Shown here piece by piece: positions 25,156 through 32,615 of a stretch of DNA of 64,000 bases (position 1 is the stretch's first letter; every line of letters starts with the position of its first letter). Below the pieces are notes generated by a model, which saw only the letters and a program-made list of their open reading frames with translations, was not told the DNA's origin and did no database searches. Made by a program: the position numbers and the translations under genes. Source of the stretch: an uncultured Roseibium sp. (lineage in GTDB: Bacteria; Pseudomonadota; Alphaproteobacteria; Rhizobiales; Stappiaceae); the NCBI RefSeq assembly GCF_963669205.1, contig NZ_OY769915.1, forward strand, positions 6,289,716-6,353,715, read 5' to 3'.

Positions 25156-26481
25156 CTAAAACGGCGTTTCGTCCACTCCAACAGGACGTTCGAAGACCGG
25201 GCGCGGCCAGCTGACGCGGATGTGGGCGCCGCTCTCGGGCGGTGCCTGGTTCTCCAGTTGCAGCTTGGCGCCGGTGCGCTCAAGAAGGGTTTTAGCGATG
25301 AAGATCCCCAGCCCGAGCCCGCCACCCTTGCCGTTCTGCTGGGACCTGTTGCCGCGCACGGACACATAGGGATCCCCGATCTTGCCGAGGATATCCATGG
25401 AAAAACCGGGGCCGTCGTCGCGGATCGAGATCGACAGGGTGTTTTCGTCCCAGTGTGCCGAGACATCGACACGCGATTTTGCGAAATCGACAGCGTTTTC
25501 AACGAGATTTCCGAGGCCGTAGCGGATTGCCGCGTTCCGTGTCCCGACAGGTTCGGGCCCCTCGCCGTCATGTGTCGAGTGAATGGCAACACCGGTCCCG
25601 CGGTGCGGATCGATGACATCTTCAAGAAGCTGGGCGACCGGCATGCGCTGGTAGGTCTGGTCCTCCTCACTGGAAAGACTGGTGAGTTTTTGAAGGATCT
25701 CGCGGCACCTTTCGGCCTGAGACCGGATCAGCGCGACATCCTCGCCGCGATGGTCCTGGGCTTCGAATTCGTCGGTCAGTTCCTTGGCGACAAGATAAAT
25801 CGTCGCAAGCGGTGTTCCGAGTTCGTGGGCCGCGGCCGTTGCCAGTCCGTCCAGCGCGTTGAGGTGTTGCTCGCGCGCAAGCACGAGTTCGGTTGCGGTC
25901 AGGGCATCGGCAAGCTGGCGCGCCTCTTCCGCAACCCGGAACGCATAGACCGCCATGAAGCCGAGCGTGAGGACCAGCGCGATCCAGATACCGACCGAAT
26001 AGATGACGGGCAGCTTGAATACTTCCGTGTCGGGCCAGGGCAGCGGATAGTGAAAGACGGCCAGAAAGCTGGCGCAGACCGTTGCCAGAACCCCGAGCAT
26101 GAAGGTGTAACGCGCGGAAAGGCCCGCAGCAGACACCATCACCGGTGCCATCAGCAGGAACGCAAACGGATTGCCCAACCCTCCCGTCAGGAACAACAGG
26201 CCGCTCATTTGCACGATATCGTAGGCAAGCTGAAGGATGGCCGCGCGTTCGGACAGACGCATGGCCGACGGCCAGCGGATCTTCAGGAAAATGTTCAGCC
26301 AGGCGGAGAGCGCGACCATGGCGAAGGCGGGGCCGGCGGGGAGTTCGTAGCCGAGGCCCACATGGACGACAAGCAGGGCCGCGGTTTGGCCGCCGACCGC
26401 AAGCCAGCGCAGCCGCACCAGCGTGTCCAGCTTCAGCCGTCTTTGCGTCAATGTAATGTTGGACGCGCTTTCATCCGTCAT
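25156..26481 (-). CDS. regB: Redox sensor histidine kinase RegB/ActS/PrrB
   Basis: The 441-residue kinase has six predicted membrane helices (about 25-180) containing the quinone-site heptad GGLGNPF (100-106), then the H-box TAAAHELGTPL (His219), the conserved cysteine in SQAERCREIL (Cys259, the redox cysteine position of RegB), and the ATPase boxes GNLVENAVDFA and DDGPGF. These are the diagnostic RegB features. The ATG at 26481 follows AAAAGGGG; longer reading is not supported. The pair lacks the senC/sco gene that lies between regB and regA in Rhodobacter. secB is divergent upstream. Confidence 0.96.
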   Translation of the reverse strand: MTDESASNITLTQRRLKLDTLVRLRWLAVGGQTAALLVVHVGLGYELPAGPAFAMVALSAWLNIFLKIRWPSAMRLSERAAILQLAYDIVQMSGLLFLTGGLGNPFAFLLMAPVMVSAAGLSARYTFMLGVLATVCASFLAVFHYPLPWPDTEVFKLPVIYSVGIWIALVLTLGFMAVYAFRVAEEARQLADALTATELVLAREQHLNALDGLATAAAHELGTPLATIYLVAKELTDEFEAQDHRGEDVALIRSQAERCREILQKLTSLSSEEDQTYQRMPVAQLLEDVIDPHRGTGVAIHSTHDGEGPEPVGTRNAAIRYGLGNLVENAVDFAKSRVDVSAHWDENTLSISIRDDGPGFSMDILGKIGDPYVSVRGNRSQQNGKGGGLGLGIFIAKTLLERTGAKLQLENQAPPESGAHIRVSWPRPVFERPVGVDETPF

Positions 26482-26657
26482 AATCCCCTTTTGAATCGGA
26501 ATCCGGGTCCTGACAAGGCCATTGCACTTGTGCGCGCCGTTTTGAGATGTTAGCCAGCCGCTGAAAAGGTTGTTCGGATTACGCGGGCCGGCGGCCATAC
26601 GGAGGGATACCGGTATTCTTCATCACAGATCAGCACCGCGAAACGGAATGAAACAAC

Positions 26658-27161
26658 ATGACCGATACGAATGACGGCGGCGCACAGCCGCAGACGGAAG
26701 GCGCTGCTGCACCCGGCATGCATATCCTGGGTCAGTACATCAAGGACTTGTCTTTCGAGAACCCGAACGCGCCGCGTGCTCTGACCCAGGGCGATCAGCC
26801 CAAGCTGGACATCAATGTCAATGTGGGTGCCCAGCAGATGGGTGATGACCAGTTCGAGGTTGTCCTGACGCTGACGGCCAAGGCCGAACGTCCCGACATG
26901 GTCATGTTCAATGTTGAACTGGTTTACGCAGGCCTTTTCAAGCTGACGGGCGTTCCGTCCGAACACATGCATCCTTTCGTCATGATCGAGTGCCCGCGGA
27001 TGATCTTCCCGTTCGCTCGCAACATTCTCGCCGAAGCGACCCGCAACGGCGGCTTCCCGCCGCTGATGCTCGATCCGATCGATTTTGCACAGCTGTACCG
27101 CCAGAACATGGCGCAGCAGCAGGCCTCCGGAGAGGGCGACGGCGCGGCAAAGCCGAACTGA
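26658..27161 (+). CDS. secB: Protein-export chaperone SecB
   Basis: SecB is a tetrameric cytosolic chaperone that keeps preproteins unfolded for SecA. The 167-residue protein has the family core (ILGQYIKDLSFENPNAP, VLTLTAKAE, and FPFARNILAEATRNGGFPPLMLDPIDF) and an acidic, Gln-rich tail. Length and the C-terminal region are standard for alphaproteobacteria. It stands alone, divergent from regB, and has a strong terminator just behind it. The ATG at 26658 is the only plausible start, with weak Shine-Dalgarno. Confidence 0.97.
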   Translation: MTDTNDGGAQPQTEGAAAPGMHILGQYIKDLSFENPNAPRALTQGDQPKLDINVNVGAQQMGDDQFEVVLTLTAKAERPDMVMFNVELVYAGLFKLTGVPSEHMHPFVMIECPRMIFPFARNILAEATRNGGFPPLMLDPIDFAQLYRQNMAQQQASGEGDGAAKPN

Positions 27162-27183
27162 TCGTCCTGATACCGTTTATCCG

Positions 27184-27219
27184 AACCCGCGTGGGCCTTG
27201 GGTCTGCGCGGGTTTTTTG
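27184..27219 (+). terminator. Rho-independent terminator after secB
   Basis: The stem aacccgcg/cgcgggtt (27184-27191, 27207-27214) is followed by tttttt. Confidence 0.85.
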
Positions 27220-27247
27220 ATGCCGGCCCACGACCGCCGCAGCCGTT

Positions 27248-27655
27248 TCAGCTGACTTCGAATTCCGGATCGACCGGCACCTGCAGCGACGTGACCAGCG
27301 TGTTGGTCATCGCGGCCAGTCCGATGATCTGCAGCAGTTCACCGTGCTCGTCGTCGCTCATGCCCTTGGCGCGGGCCGCCGCGGTATGGGAGTGAACGCA
27401 GTAACTGCATCCGTTTGCAGCCGAAACCGCGATATAGATCATCTCGCGCGTCTTCGGGTCGAGGGCGCCCGGAGCCGCCATCACCGACTTGACATGCGCC
27501 CAGGTGCGCGCAAGGCCCGGCGGGTCCTGTGCCAGCGCGCGCCAGACATTGTTGATGAAATCGGACCCGCGGGTCGCGCGGATGTCGTCAAACACCGCTT
27601 TGACTTCGGGGATCGCTTCAGCGTCCGCATCCGTCATCAGTTTTACGGTTGCCAT
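27248..27655 (-). CDS. Carboxymuconolactone decarboxylase / AhpD-like protein
   Basis: This is a 135-residue AhpD-fold protein with the active CxxC and histidine in NGCSYCVHSHT (Cys83, Cys86, His90) and the preceding REMIYIAVSAA with Glu71. Such proteins act as small peroxidases or thiol reductases, while decarboxylase members lack the CxxC, so an alkylhydroperoxidase-like redox role is more likely. The ATG at 27655 follows GAAGGAAG. It is downstream of the MoeB-like gene and probably co-transcribed with it (47-base gap). Confidence 0.9.
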   Translation of the reverse strand: MATVKLMTDADAEAIPEVKAVFDDIRATRGSDFINNVWRALAQDPPGLARTWAHVKSVMAAPGALDPKTREMIYIAVSAANGCSYCVHSHTAAARAKGMSDDEHGELLQIIGLAAMTNTLVTSLQVPVDPEFEVS

Positions 27656-27702
27656 GGCTTCCTTCTCCGAGTTTTCGTACCGATTGGCTGACTGCCGAAC
27701 TC

Positions 27703-28506
27703 TCAGGCTCCTTCCAGGAGCGCCGCCCAGCTTTTCGGGTCGGAACCGTTGAGCGGGTTTTTCGCAGAGCGTTTGTAGCGAATGGTTTCCATCCGGAAGC
27801 TCCTTGCATCGAACATGATCATGCGCCCGACCAGACCTTCGCCCGTTTCCGTGATCTCCTTGATCACTTCCATCGCCTGCATTGTTCCGATGATGCCGGT
27901 CAGCGCACCCAGAACGCCCGCCTCCGCGCAGGTCGGCAGCAGGCCGTCGCGCGGTTTGCGCGGGAACAGGCACCTGTATGTCGGGTTGGCCTCGCCTTGC
28001 GCATTCTGTTCAAAGGGTTTGAGCGTGGTGATCGACCCGTCGAACTGGCCGACAGCCGCTGTCACCAGCGGCTTCTGTGTAAAGAAACAGGCATCGGAGA
28101 CAAGGTAGCGCGTGTCGAAATTGTCCGACCCGTCCACGACGAGATCATAATCGGAGACCAGGGCGAGCGCATTGTGGCCGCCGAACCGTGTGGGGTGCGG
28201 CTCCAGGTTGACATTCGGGTTGAGGCGGGCAATCGCCTCGGCCGCGCTCGCGACCTTGGGTTCTCCAAGCTGGTCGGTGCCGTGAATGACCTGGCGCTGA
28301 AGATTGGACAGCGACACGGTGTCGTCGTCGACGATGCCGAGTGTGCCGACACCTGCGGCGGCGAGGTATTGCAGGACCGGGGCTCCGAGCCCGCCCGCCC
28401 CGATCACGAGAACACGTGCCTTCTTGAGCTTCTGCTGCCCGGCGCCGCCGATTTCCTGCATGACGATATGACGGGCGTAACGTTCAAGTTCTGCGGGCGA
28501 AAGCAT
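27703..28506 (-). CDS. moeB: ThiF/MoeB-family adenylyltransferase
   Basis: This 267-residue E1-like enzyme adenylates the C-terminal Gly-Gly of a ubiquitin-like sulfur carrier (MoaD or ThiS). It has the nucleotide loop VIGAGGLGAPVLQYL (34-48), DDDTVSLSNLQRQ (60-72), the arginine region VASAAEAIARLNP and the conserved LPTCAEAGVLG (Cys193). The structural zinc cysteines of E. coli MoeB are largely gone: only one of the first pair (YRCLFP) and none of the second pair remain. No rhodanese domain follows. MoeB versus ThiF cannot be separated here; I use the MoeB symbol with caution. The ATG at 28506 has AGGA. Confidence 0.85.
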   Translation of the reverse strand: MLSPAELERYARHIVMQEIGGAGQQKLKKARVLVIGAGGLGAPVLQYLAAAGVGTLGIVDDDTVSLSNLQRQVIHGTDQLGEPKVASAAEAIARLNPNVNLEPHPTRFGGHNALALVSDYDLVVDGSDNFDTRYLVSDACFFTQKPLVTAAVGQFDGSITTLKPFEQNAQGEANPTYRCLFPRKPRDGLLPTCAEAGVLGALTGIIGTMQAMEVIKEITETGEGLVGRMIMFDARSFRMETIRYKRSAKNPLNGSDPKSWAALLEGA

Positions 28507-28552
28507 TCTAATGTCCTGATAGGTCGGGTTCGAACAGATCGGTATGTGGCGC

Positions 28553-29602
28553 TTACTTGAGGATCCGGCTGACCAGGCGCGCGGTGTAGTCGACCATCGG
28601 AATGACCCGCGCGTAGTTGAGCCGTGTCGGGCCGATGACGCCAAGAACACCTACGATGCGCTGATTGCTGTCCCGGTAGGGTGAAACCACGAGCGATGAG
28701 CCTGACAGTGAGAACAGGTTGTTTTCCGAGCCGATGAAGATGCGCACGCCGTCTCCGGTTTCGGCGAGACCCAGAAGCTGGATCAGGTCTTTCTTGTTTT
28801 CCAGGTCATCGAACAGAAGTCGAATGCGTTCCAGGTCTTCGACCGCGTCCAGGTCGGTGAGCAGGTTCGAGCGCCCGCGCACGATCAGCGTGGCGGGATC
28901 GCTGGCGGTCTCGCCGCCCCAGACGGCCAAACCGGCATTGATGACCTTCTGGCTGAGCTGGTCAAGTTCGGCCTGATCGGCGTCGCGGACCTTTTCCAGC
29001 TCTCCCTTGATGTCGGAGAGCGTGCGCCCCTGGATCTGTGCGTTCAGGTAGTTGGTCGCTTCCACGAGCGCGGATGCAGGCAAATTGGCCGGCAGGTCGA
29101 TGATCCGGTTTTCGACGGACCCGTCTTCGCTCACCAGAATGGCGAGTGCCTTCAGCGGTTCGATCCTTACGAATTCGATTTGCTTCAGGCGCATGTCGCT
29201 CTTGTGCGTCATGACCACGCCGGCGCCCATGGATAGTCCGGACAGCATCTGGCTGGCTTCGGTCAGCACCTGTTCTGTCGAATTCGCCTCGCTCGAGGCG
29301 CGGACCTGAACGTCGATCTGTTGCCGTTCGTCTTCCGTTAGGTCACCGACTTCAAGCAGGGCATCGACGAAAAAGCGCAGGCCGATCTCGGTCGGCAGGC
29401 GGCCGGCACTCGTGTGCGGTGAATGCAGCAGCCCCAGGTGTTCAAGGTCCGACATCACGTTGCGCACCGACGCCGGCGACAGCGACATGGACAGGTTACG
29501 CGACACGTTGCGGGAGCCGACAGGCTCTCCGGTTTCCAGATAGGTTTCCACGATCGAGCGGAATATCTCGCGGGATCTCTTGTCGAGGTCGCTGAGGCTC
29601 AA
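28553..29602 (-). CDS. hrcA: Heat-inducible transcription repressor HrcA
   Basis: HrcA represses groESL and dnaK operons by binding CIRCE elements. The 349-residue protein has the N-terminal winged helix (LETGEPVGSRNVSRN and SVRNVMSDLEHLGLLHSPHTSAGRLPTEIGLRFFVD), and the C-terminal IFIGSENN, SLVVSPYRD and GVLGVIGPTRLNYARVIPMVDYTARLVS. I use the TTG at 29602, preceded by TTTGGAG at seven bases, which gives the usual length. No CIRCE repeat was noticed in its own promoter region. It is divergent from rph, the common rhizobial arrangement, but grpE does not follow. Confidence 0.96.
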   Translation of the reverse strand: MSLSDLDKRSREIFRSIVETYLETGEPVGSRNVSRNLSMSLSPASVRNVMSDLEHLGLLHSPHTSAGRLPTEIGLRFFVDALLEVGDLTEDERQQIDVQVRASSEANSTEQVLTEASQMLSGLSMGAGVVMTHKSDMRLKQIEFVRIEPLKALAILVSEDGSVENRIIDLPANLPASALVEATNYLNAQIQGRTLSDIKGELEKVRDADQAELDQLSQKVINAGLAVWGGETASDPATLIVRGRSNLLTDLDAVEDLERIRLLFDDLENKKDLIQLLGLAETGDGVRIFIGSENNLFSLSGSSLVVSPYRDSNQRIVGVLGVIGPTRLNYARVIPMVDYTARLVSRILK

Positions 29603-29799
29603 GGTGTTTTCTCCAAATGCGCACTGCGATTGTTGGACGTTTTTCGTCTTACACCCAAGATATAGGCGCAAAATGGGCCCGACGGGAAGCTGGCCCTTTA
29701 CCTCAGGCGAATTTGAGGTCTACAAGGCGCAGGAGATCAGCAGGAAACGGTCGTTTCCAGGCGAATGTAATCCGCAAGGGAAAGTCGAAAGGAAATTTC

Positions 29800-30513
29800 A
29801 TGCGTCCGTCAAAACGCGCAGCCGATGAGCTCCGGGCGGTGACTTTGGAGCGCGGTGTTTCAAAGCATGCGGAAGGGTCTTGCCTTGTCAAGTTCGGCGA
29901 TACGCACGTGCTGTGTACCGCCAGCCTCGAAGAGCGCATACCGCCCTGGTTGCGCGGCCAGAACCGGGGCTGGGTCACGGCCGAATACGGCATGCTGCCA
30001 CGCGCGACCGGCGACCGAATGCGCCGTGAAGCGAGCGCGGGCAAGCAGTCCGGCAGAACCCAGGAGATCCAGCGCCTGATTGGACGATCGTTGCGCGCCG
30101 TCGTCGATCTCGAAGCTCTCGGTGAGGTTCAGATTTCGGTGGACTGCGATGTGATTCAGGCGGATGGCGGCACCCGCACCGCATCCATCACGGGTGCCTG
30201 GGTCGCGCTTCGCGACTGTGTCGAATGGATGCGCGCGCGCGACATGGTGTCCGGGGAGGTTCTGAAAGATCATATCGCGGCCATTTCCTGCGGGATTTAT
30301 GAGGGCGCGCCGGTGCTTGATCTGGACTACGCGGAAGACAGCACCGCTGAAACGGACGCGAACTTCGTGATGACCGGCTCCGGCGGGATCGTCGAGATCC
30401 AGGGGACCGCCGAGGGCGCGCCGTTCTCGGAGGATGAGTTCACCCAGTTGCTCGGTCTTGCAAAGGCGGGCATCGGCCGTCTCGTGGATTTGCAGAAGAT
30501 GGCGATTCTATAA
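29800..30513 (+). CDS. rph: Ribonuclease PH
   Basis: RNase PH trims tRNA 3' ends phosphorolytically. The 237-residue protein has the full family sequence: MRPSKRAADELR start, GWVTAEYGMLPRAT, the phosphate-site region SGRTQEIQRLIGRSLR, and CDVIQADGGTRTASITG. ATG 29800 follows a GAAAGGAAAT ribosome site; upstream codons read open but are not conserved. rdgB begins 13 bases later, the standard rph-rdgB-hemW order. Confidence 0.97.
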   Translation: MRPSKRAADELRAVTLERGVSKHAEGSCLVKFGDTHVLCTASLEERIPPWLRGQNRGWVTAEYGMLPRATGDRMRREASAGKQSGRTQEIQRLIGRSLRAVVDLEALGEVQISVDCDVIQADGGTRTASITGAWVALRDCVEWMRARDMVSGEVLKDHIAAISCGIYEGAPVLDLDYAEDSTAETDANFVMTGSGGIVEIQGTAEGAPFSEDEFTQLLGLAKAGIGRLVDLQKMAIL

Positions 30514-30526
30514 GGGGGCCATGCCG

Positions 30527-31165
30527 ATGAGCCATCGCAAACTCGAACCCGGCCGGCTTGTCGTTGCAAGCCACAACAAGGGCAAGATAAGAGAAATCAA
30601 CGAGTTGCTTGCACCGTATGGTTTCGATGTCGTTTCGGCTGGCGAGCTCGATCTGCCGGAGCCCGAGGAAACCGGAACCACCTTTGAAGCAAACGCTGCC
30701 CTGAAGGCGGTTGCGGCTGCTGAAGGCTCCGGATTGCCGTCTCTGGCGGACGACAGCGGGTTTTGTGTCGTCGCGCTGGGCGGTGATCCCGGCATCTATT
30801 CCGCGCGTTGGGCGGGTCCCGACAAGGACTTCGCAATGGCAATGCGGACAATCGAGGAAAAGCTTCAGACCGTTTCGTCCGGACGGGAAATCAACCGCCG
30901 CGGGTCCTTTGTCGCCGTGCTGTGCCTCGCCTTGCCGGACGGGCACACGGAGTATTTCAGGGGCGAGGTCGAGGGGGATGTCGTCTGGCCTCCGCGTGGC
31001 ACGGAAGGCTTCGGCTACGATCCGATGTTCCGCCCGGACGGGCACGACCGCACCTTCGGCGAAATGTCCCCGGAAGAAAAACACGGTCTGTCGGACGACC
31101 GGGAGCCGTTGTCGCACCGTGCGCGCGCCTTCACGCTGTTTGCCGAAGGCTGTCTGAAGGGATAG
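30527..31165 (+). CDS. rdgB: RdgB/HAM1-family dITP/XTP pyrophosphatase
   Basis: RdgB hydrolyses non-canonical purine nucleoside triphosphates to prevent their incorporation. The 212-residue protein has VVASHNKGKIREINELL (about 11-27), ETGTTFEANAALKA, the SLADDSGFCVVAL and the C-terminal GFGYDPMFRP with SHRARAF. The ATG at 30527 has AAGGGGG at a suitable distance; ATG 30521, two codons upstream, is an alternative with tighter spacing. It is inside the rph-rdgB-hemW operon, five bases before hemW. Confidence 0.95.
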   Translation: MSHRKLEPGRLVVASHNKGKIREINELLAPYGFDVVSAGELDLPEPEETGTTFEANAALKAVAAAEGSGLPSLADDSGFCVVALGGDPGIYSARWAGPDKDFAMAMRTIEEKLQTVSSGREINRRGSFVAVLCLALPDGHTEYFRGEVEGDVVWPPRGTEGFGYDPMFRPDGHDRTFGEMSPEEKHGLSDDREPLSHRARAFTLFAEGCLKG

Positions 31166-31170
31166 CCGAC

Positions 31171-32334
31171 GTGACAGCGCACAAGGCAAACGAAGCTGGG
31201 TTCGGAATCTACATTCACTGGCCGTTCTGCGCGGCCAAGTGCCCGTATTGCGACTTCAATTCGCATGTGCGCCATCAGCCCGTCGACCAGGCCCGCTTCG
31301 CTGCCGCGTTCGAGCGGGAGCTGTCCTATTTTGCCGAACTCACCAAGGGGAAGAGGGTCGAATCGATCTTTCTGGGCGGCGGAACGCCGTCGCTGATGGA
31401 ACCGGCAACGGTCGAGCGTCTTCTGAAAGCGGTCGCGGACCGGTGGACATTGGAGGACGCTGTCGAAATCACGCTGGAGGCCAACCCCTCTTCGGTTGAG
31501 GCCGACCGCTTCAGGGGCTATCGCGCGGCGGGCGTCAACCGCGTCTCGCTTGGTGTCCAGTCGCTGCAGGACAAGGATCTGAAACTGCTTGGCCGGCTTC
31601 ATGACGCCGACGCGGCCCGCGCAGCCGTGGAGACTGCCCGCGCGACATTTCCGCGGCTCTCCTTCGATCTCATCTATGCCCGCCCCGGTCAGGCATTGGC
31701 CGCCTGGAAGGCGGAATTGCAGGAGGCAATTTCACTTGCCGCCGATCACCTGTCGCTCTACCAGCTGACGATCGAGCACGGCACGCCGTTTTTTGCGTTG
31801 CATCAGGCGGGAAAGCTGGAAATGCCGGATCCCGATCTGGCGGCTGAATTTTTCGAGCTCACCCAGGAGGTGACGGCCGAGGCCGGATTGCCCGCCTACG
31901 AAGTCTCCAATCACGCCCGCCCCGGTGCGGAGTGCCGCCACAATCTGGTCTATTGGCGGTATGGCGACTATGTCGGCGTCGGACCGGGTGCGCACGGGCG
32001 CGTTACTGCCGGCGCGACGCGTCTGGCGACGTCGACCGAACGTCATCCGGAGACCTGGCTTGAAAATGTCGAGCGCGCGGGCCACGGACTGATCGAAAAC
32101 GCCGGTCTTAACGAAGAGGAGCAGGGCGACGAATTCCTGCTCATGGGATTGCGCCTCAAGGAAGGTATTGATCTTGGCCGCTACGAGACGTTCTCCCACC
32201 GGTCCGTCGATCCGCGCCGCCTGAAAGCGCTCCTGGAGCATGGAATGGTGGAAGAAATCGGGGAAAACCGGGTGCGGGCGACGCGTGAAGGCTTTTTCGT
32301 GCTTGATGCGGTTGTCGCGGACCTGGCTGCCTGA
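31171..32334 (+). CDS. hemW: Radical SAM heme chaperone HemW
   Basis: HemW (often annotated as HemN-like) binds heme and an Fe-S cluster and is thought to insert heme into respiratory enzymes. The 387-residue protein has the radical SAM cluster motif CAAKCPYCDFNSH (Cys20, Cys24, Cys27), GGGTPSLM, the ANPSSVE region and HNLVYWRYGDYVGVGPGAHGR. HemW proteins lack the fourth cysteine residue of true HemN coproporphyrinogen oxidases; the CPYCDF form fits HemW. The start is GTG 31171, five bases after rdgB. It is the last gene of the rph operon. Confidence 0.94.
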   Translation: MTAHKANEAGFGIYIHWPFCAAKCPYCDFNSHVRHQPVDQARFAAAFERELSYFAELTKGKRVESIFLGGGTPSLMEPATVERLLKAVADRWTLEDAVEITLEANPSSVEADRFRGYRAAGVNRVSLGVQSLQDKDLKLLGRLHDADAARAAVETARATFPRLSFDLIYARPGQALAAWKAELQEAISLAADHLSLYQLTIEHGTPFFALHQAGKLEMPDPDLAAEFFELTQEVTAEAGLPAYEVSNHARPGAECRHNLVYWRYGDYVGVGPGAHGRVTAGATRLATSTERHPETWLENVERAGHGLIENAGLNEEEQGDEFLLMGLRLKEGIDLGRYETFSHRSVDPRRLKALLEHGMVEEIGENRVRATREGFFVLDAVVADLAA

Positions 32335-32394
32335 CGCAGGTGCGCTGGAGCAGCCCTTAATTCTACCAAGTTGATTTAAATGAGCTATCTCGCT

Positions 32395-32407
32395 TTTGCA
32401 GTGCAAA
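32395..32407. promoter_or_regulatory. Palindrome upstream of the PHA depolymerase gene
   Basis: tttgca-g-tgcaaa is a perfect 6-bp inverted repeat with one central base, followed downstream by further TGC-rich sequence (ctgctgcgatgcaa, about 32510-32523). Alphaproteobacterial PhaR repressors bind TGC-rich sites near PHA genes, so this may be an operator; that link is inference. Confidence 0.35.
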
Positions 32408-32615
32408 TATGTTCGGCGCCGAAACGAGTTCCTTAATGCATTGATTGGCTTAGGTTCTGCTTAGCATAGCAAATAGCAGTATTGCGGGTGGTTGCGCGGC
32501 TGGCTATTCTGCTGCGATGCAATAGATGGTGCCATAACAAGCGGGCCGCGAAAGAATGTATACAAATTTCGTCAAGGGGGCGGGCGGCGGCTTCGTAAAC
32601 CAGGGAGACGCGTCA

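Noticed and set aside
29603..29799. Possible CIRCE operator near hrcA
   Set aside because: No TTAGCACTC-N9-GAGTGCTAA or close variant is visible.
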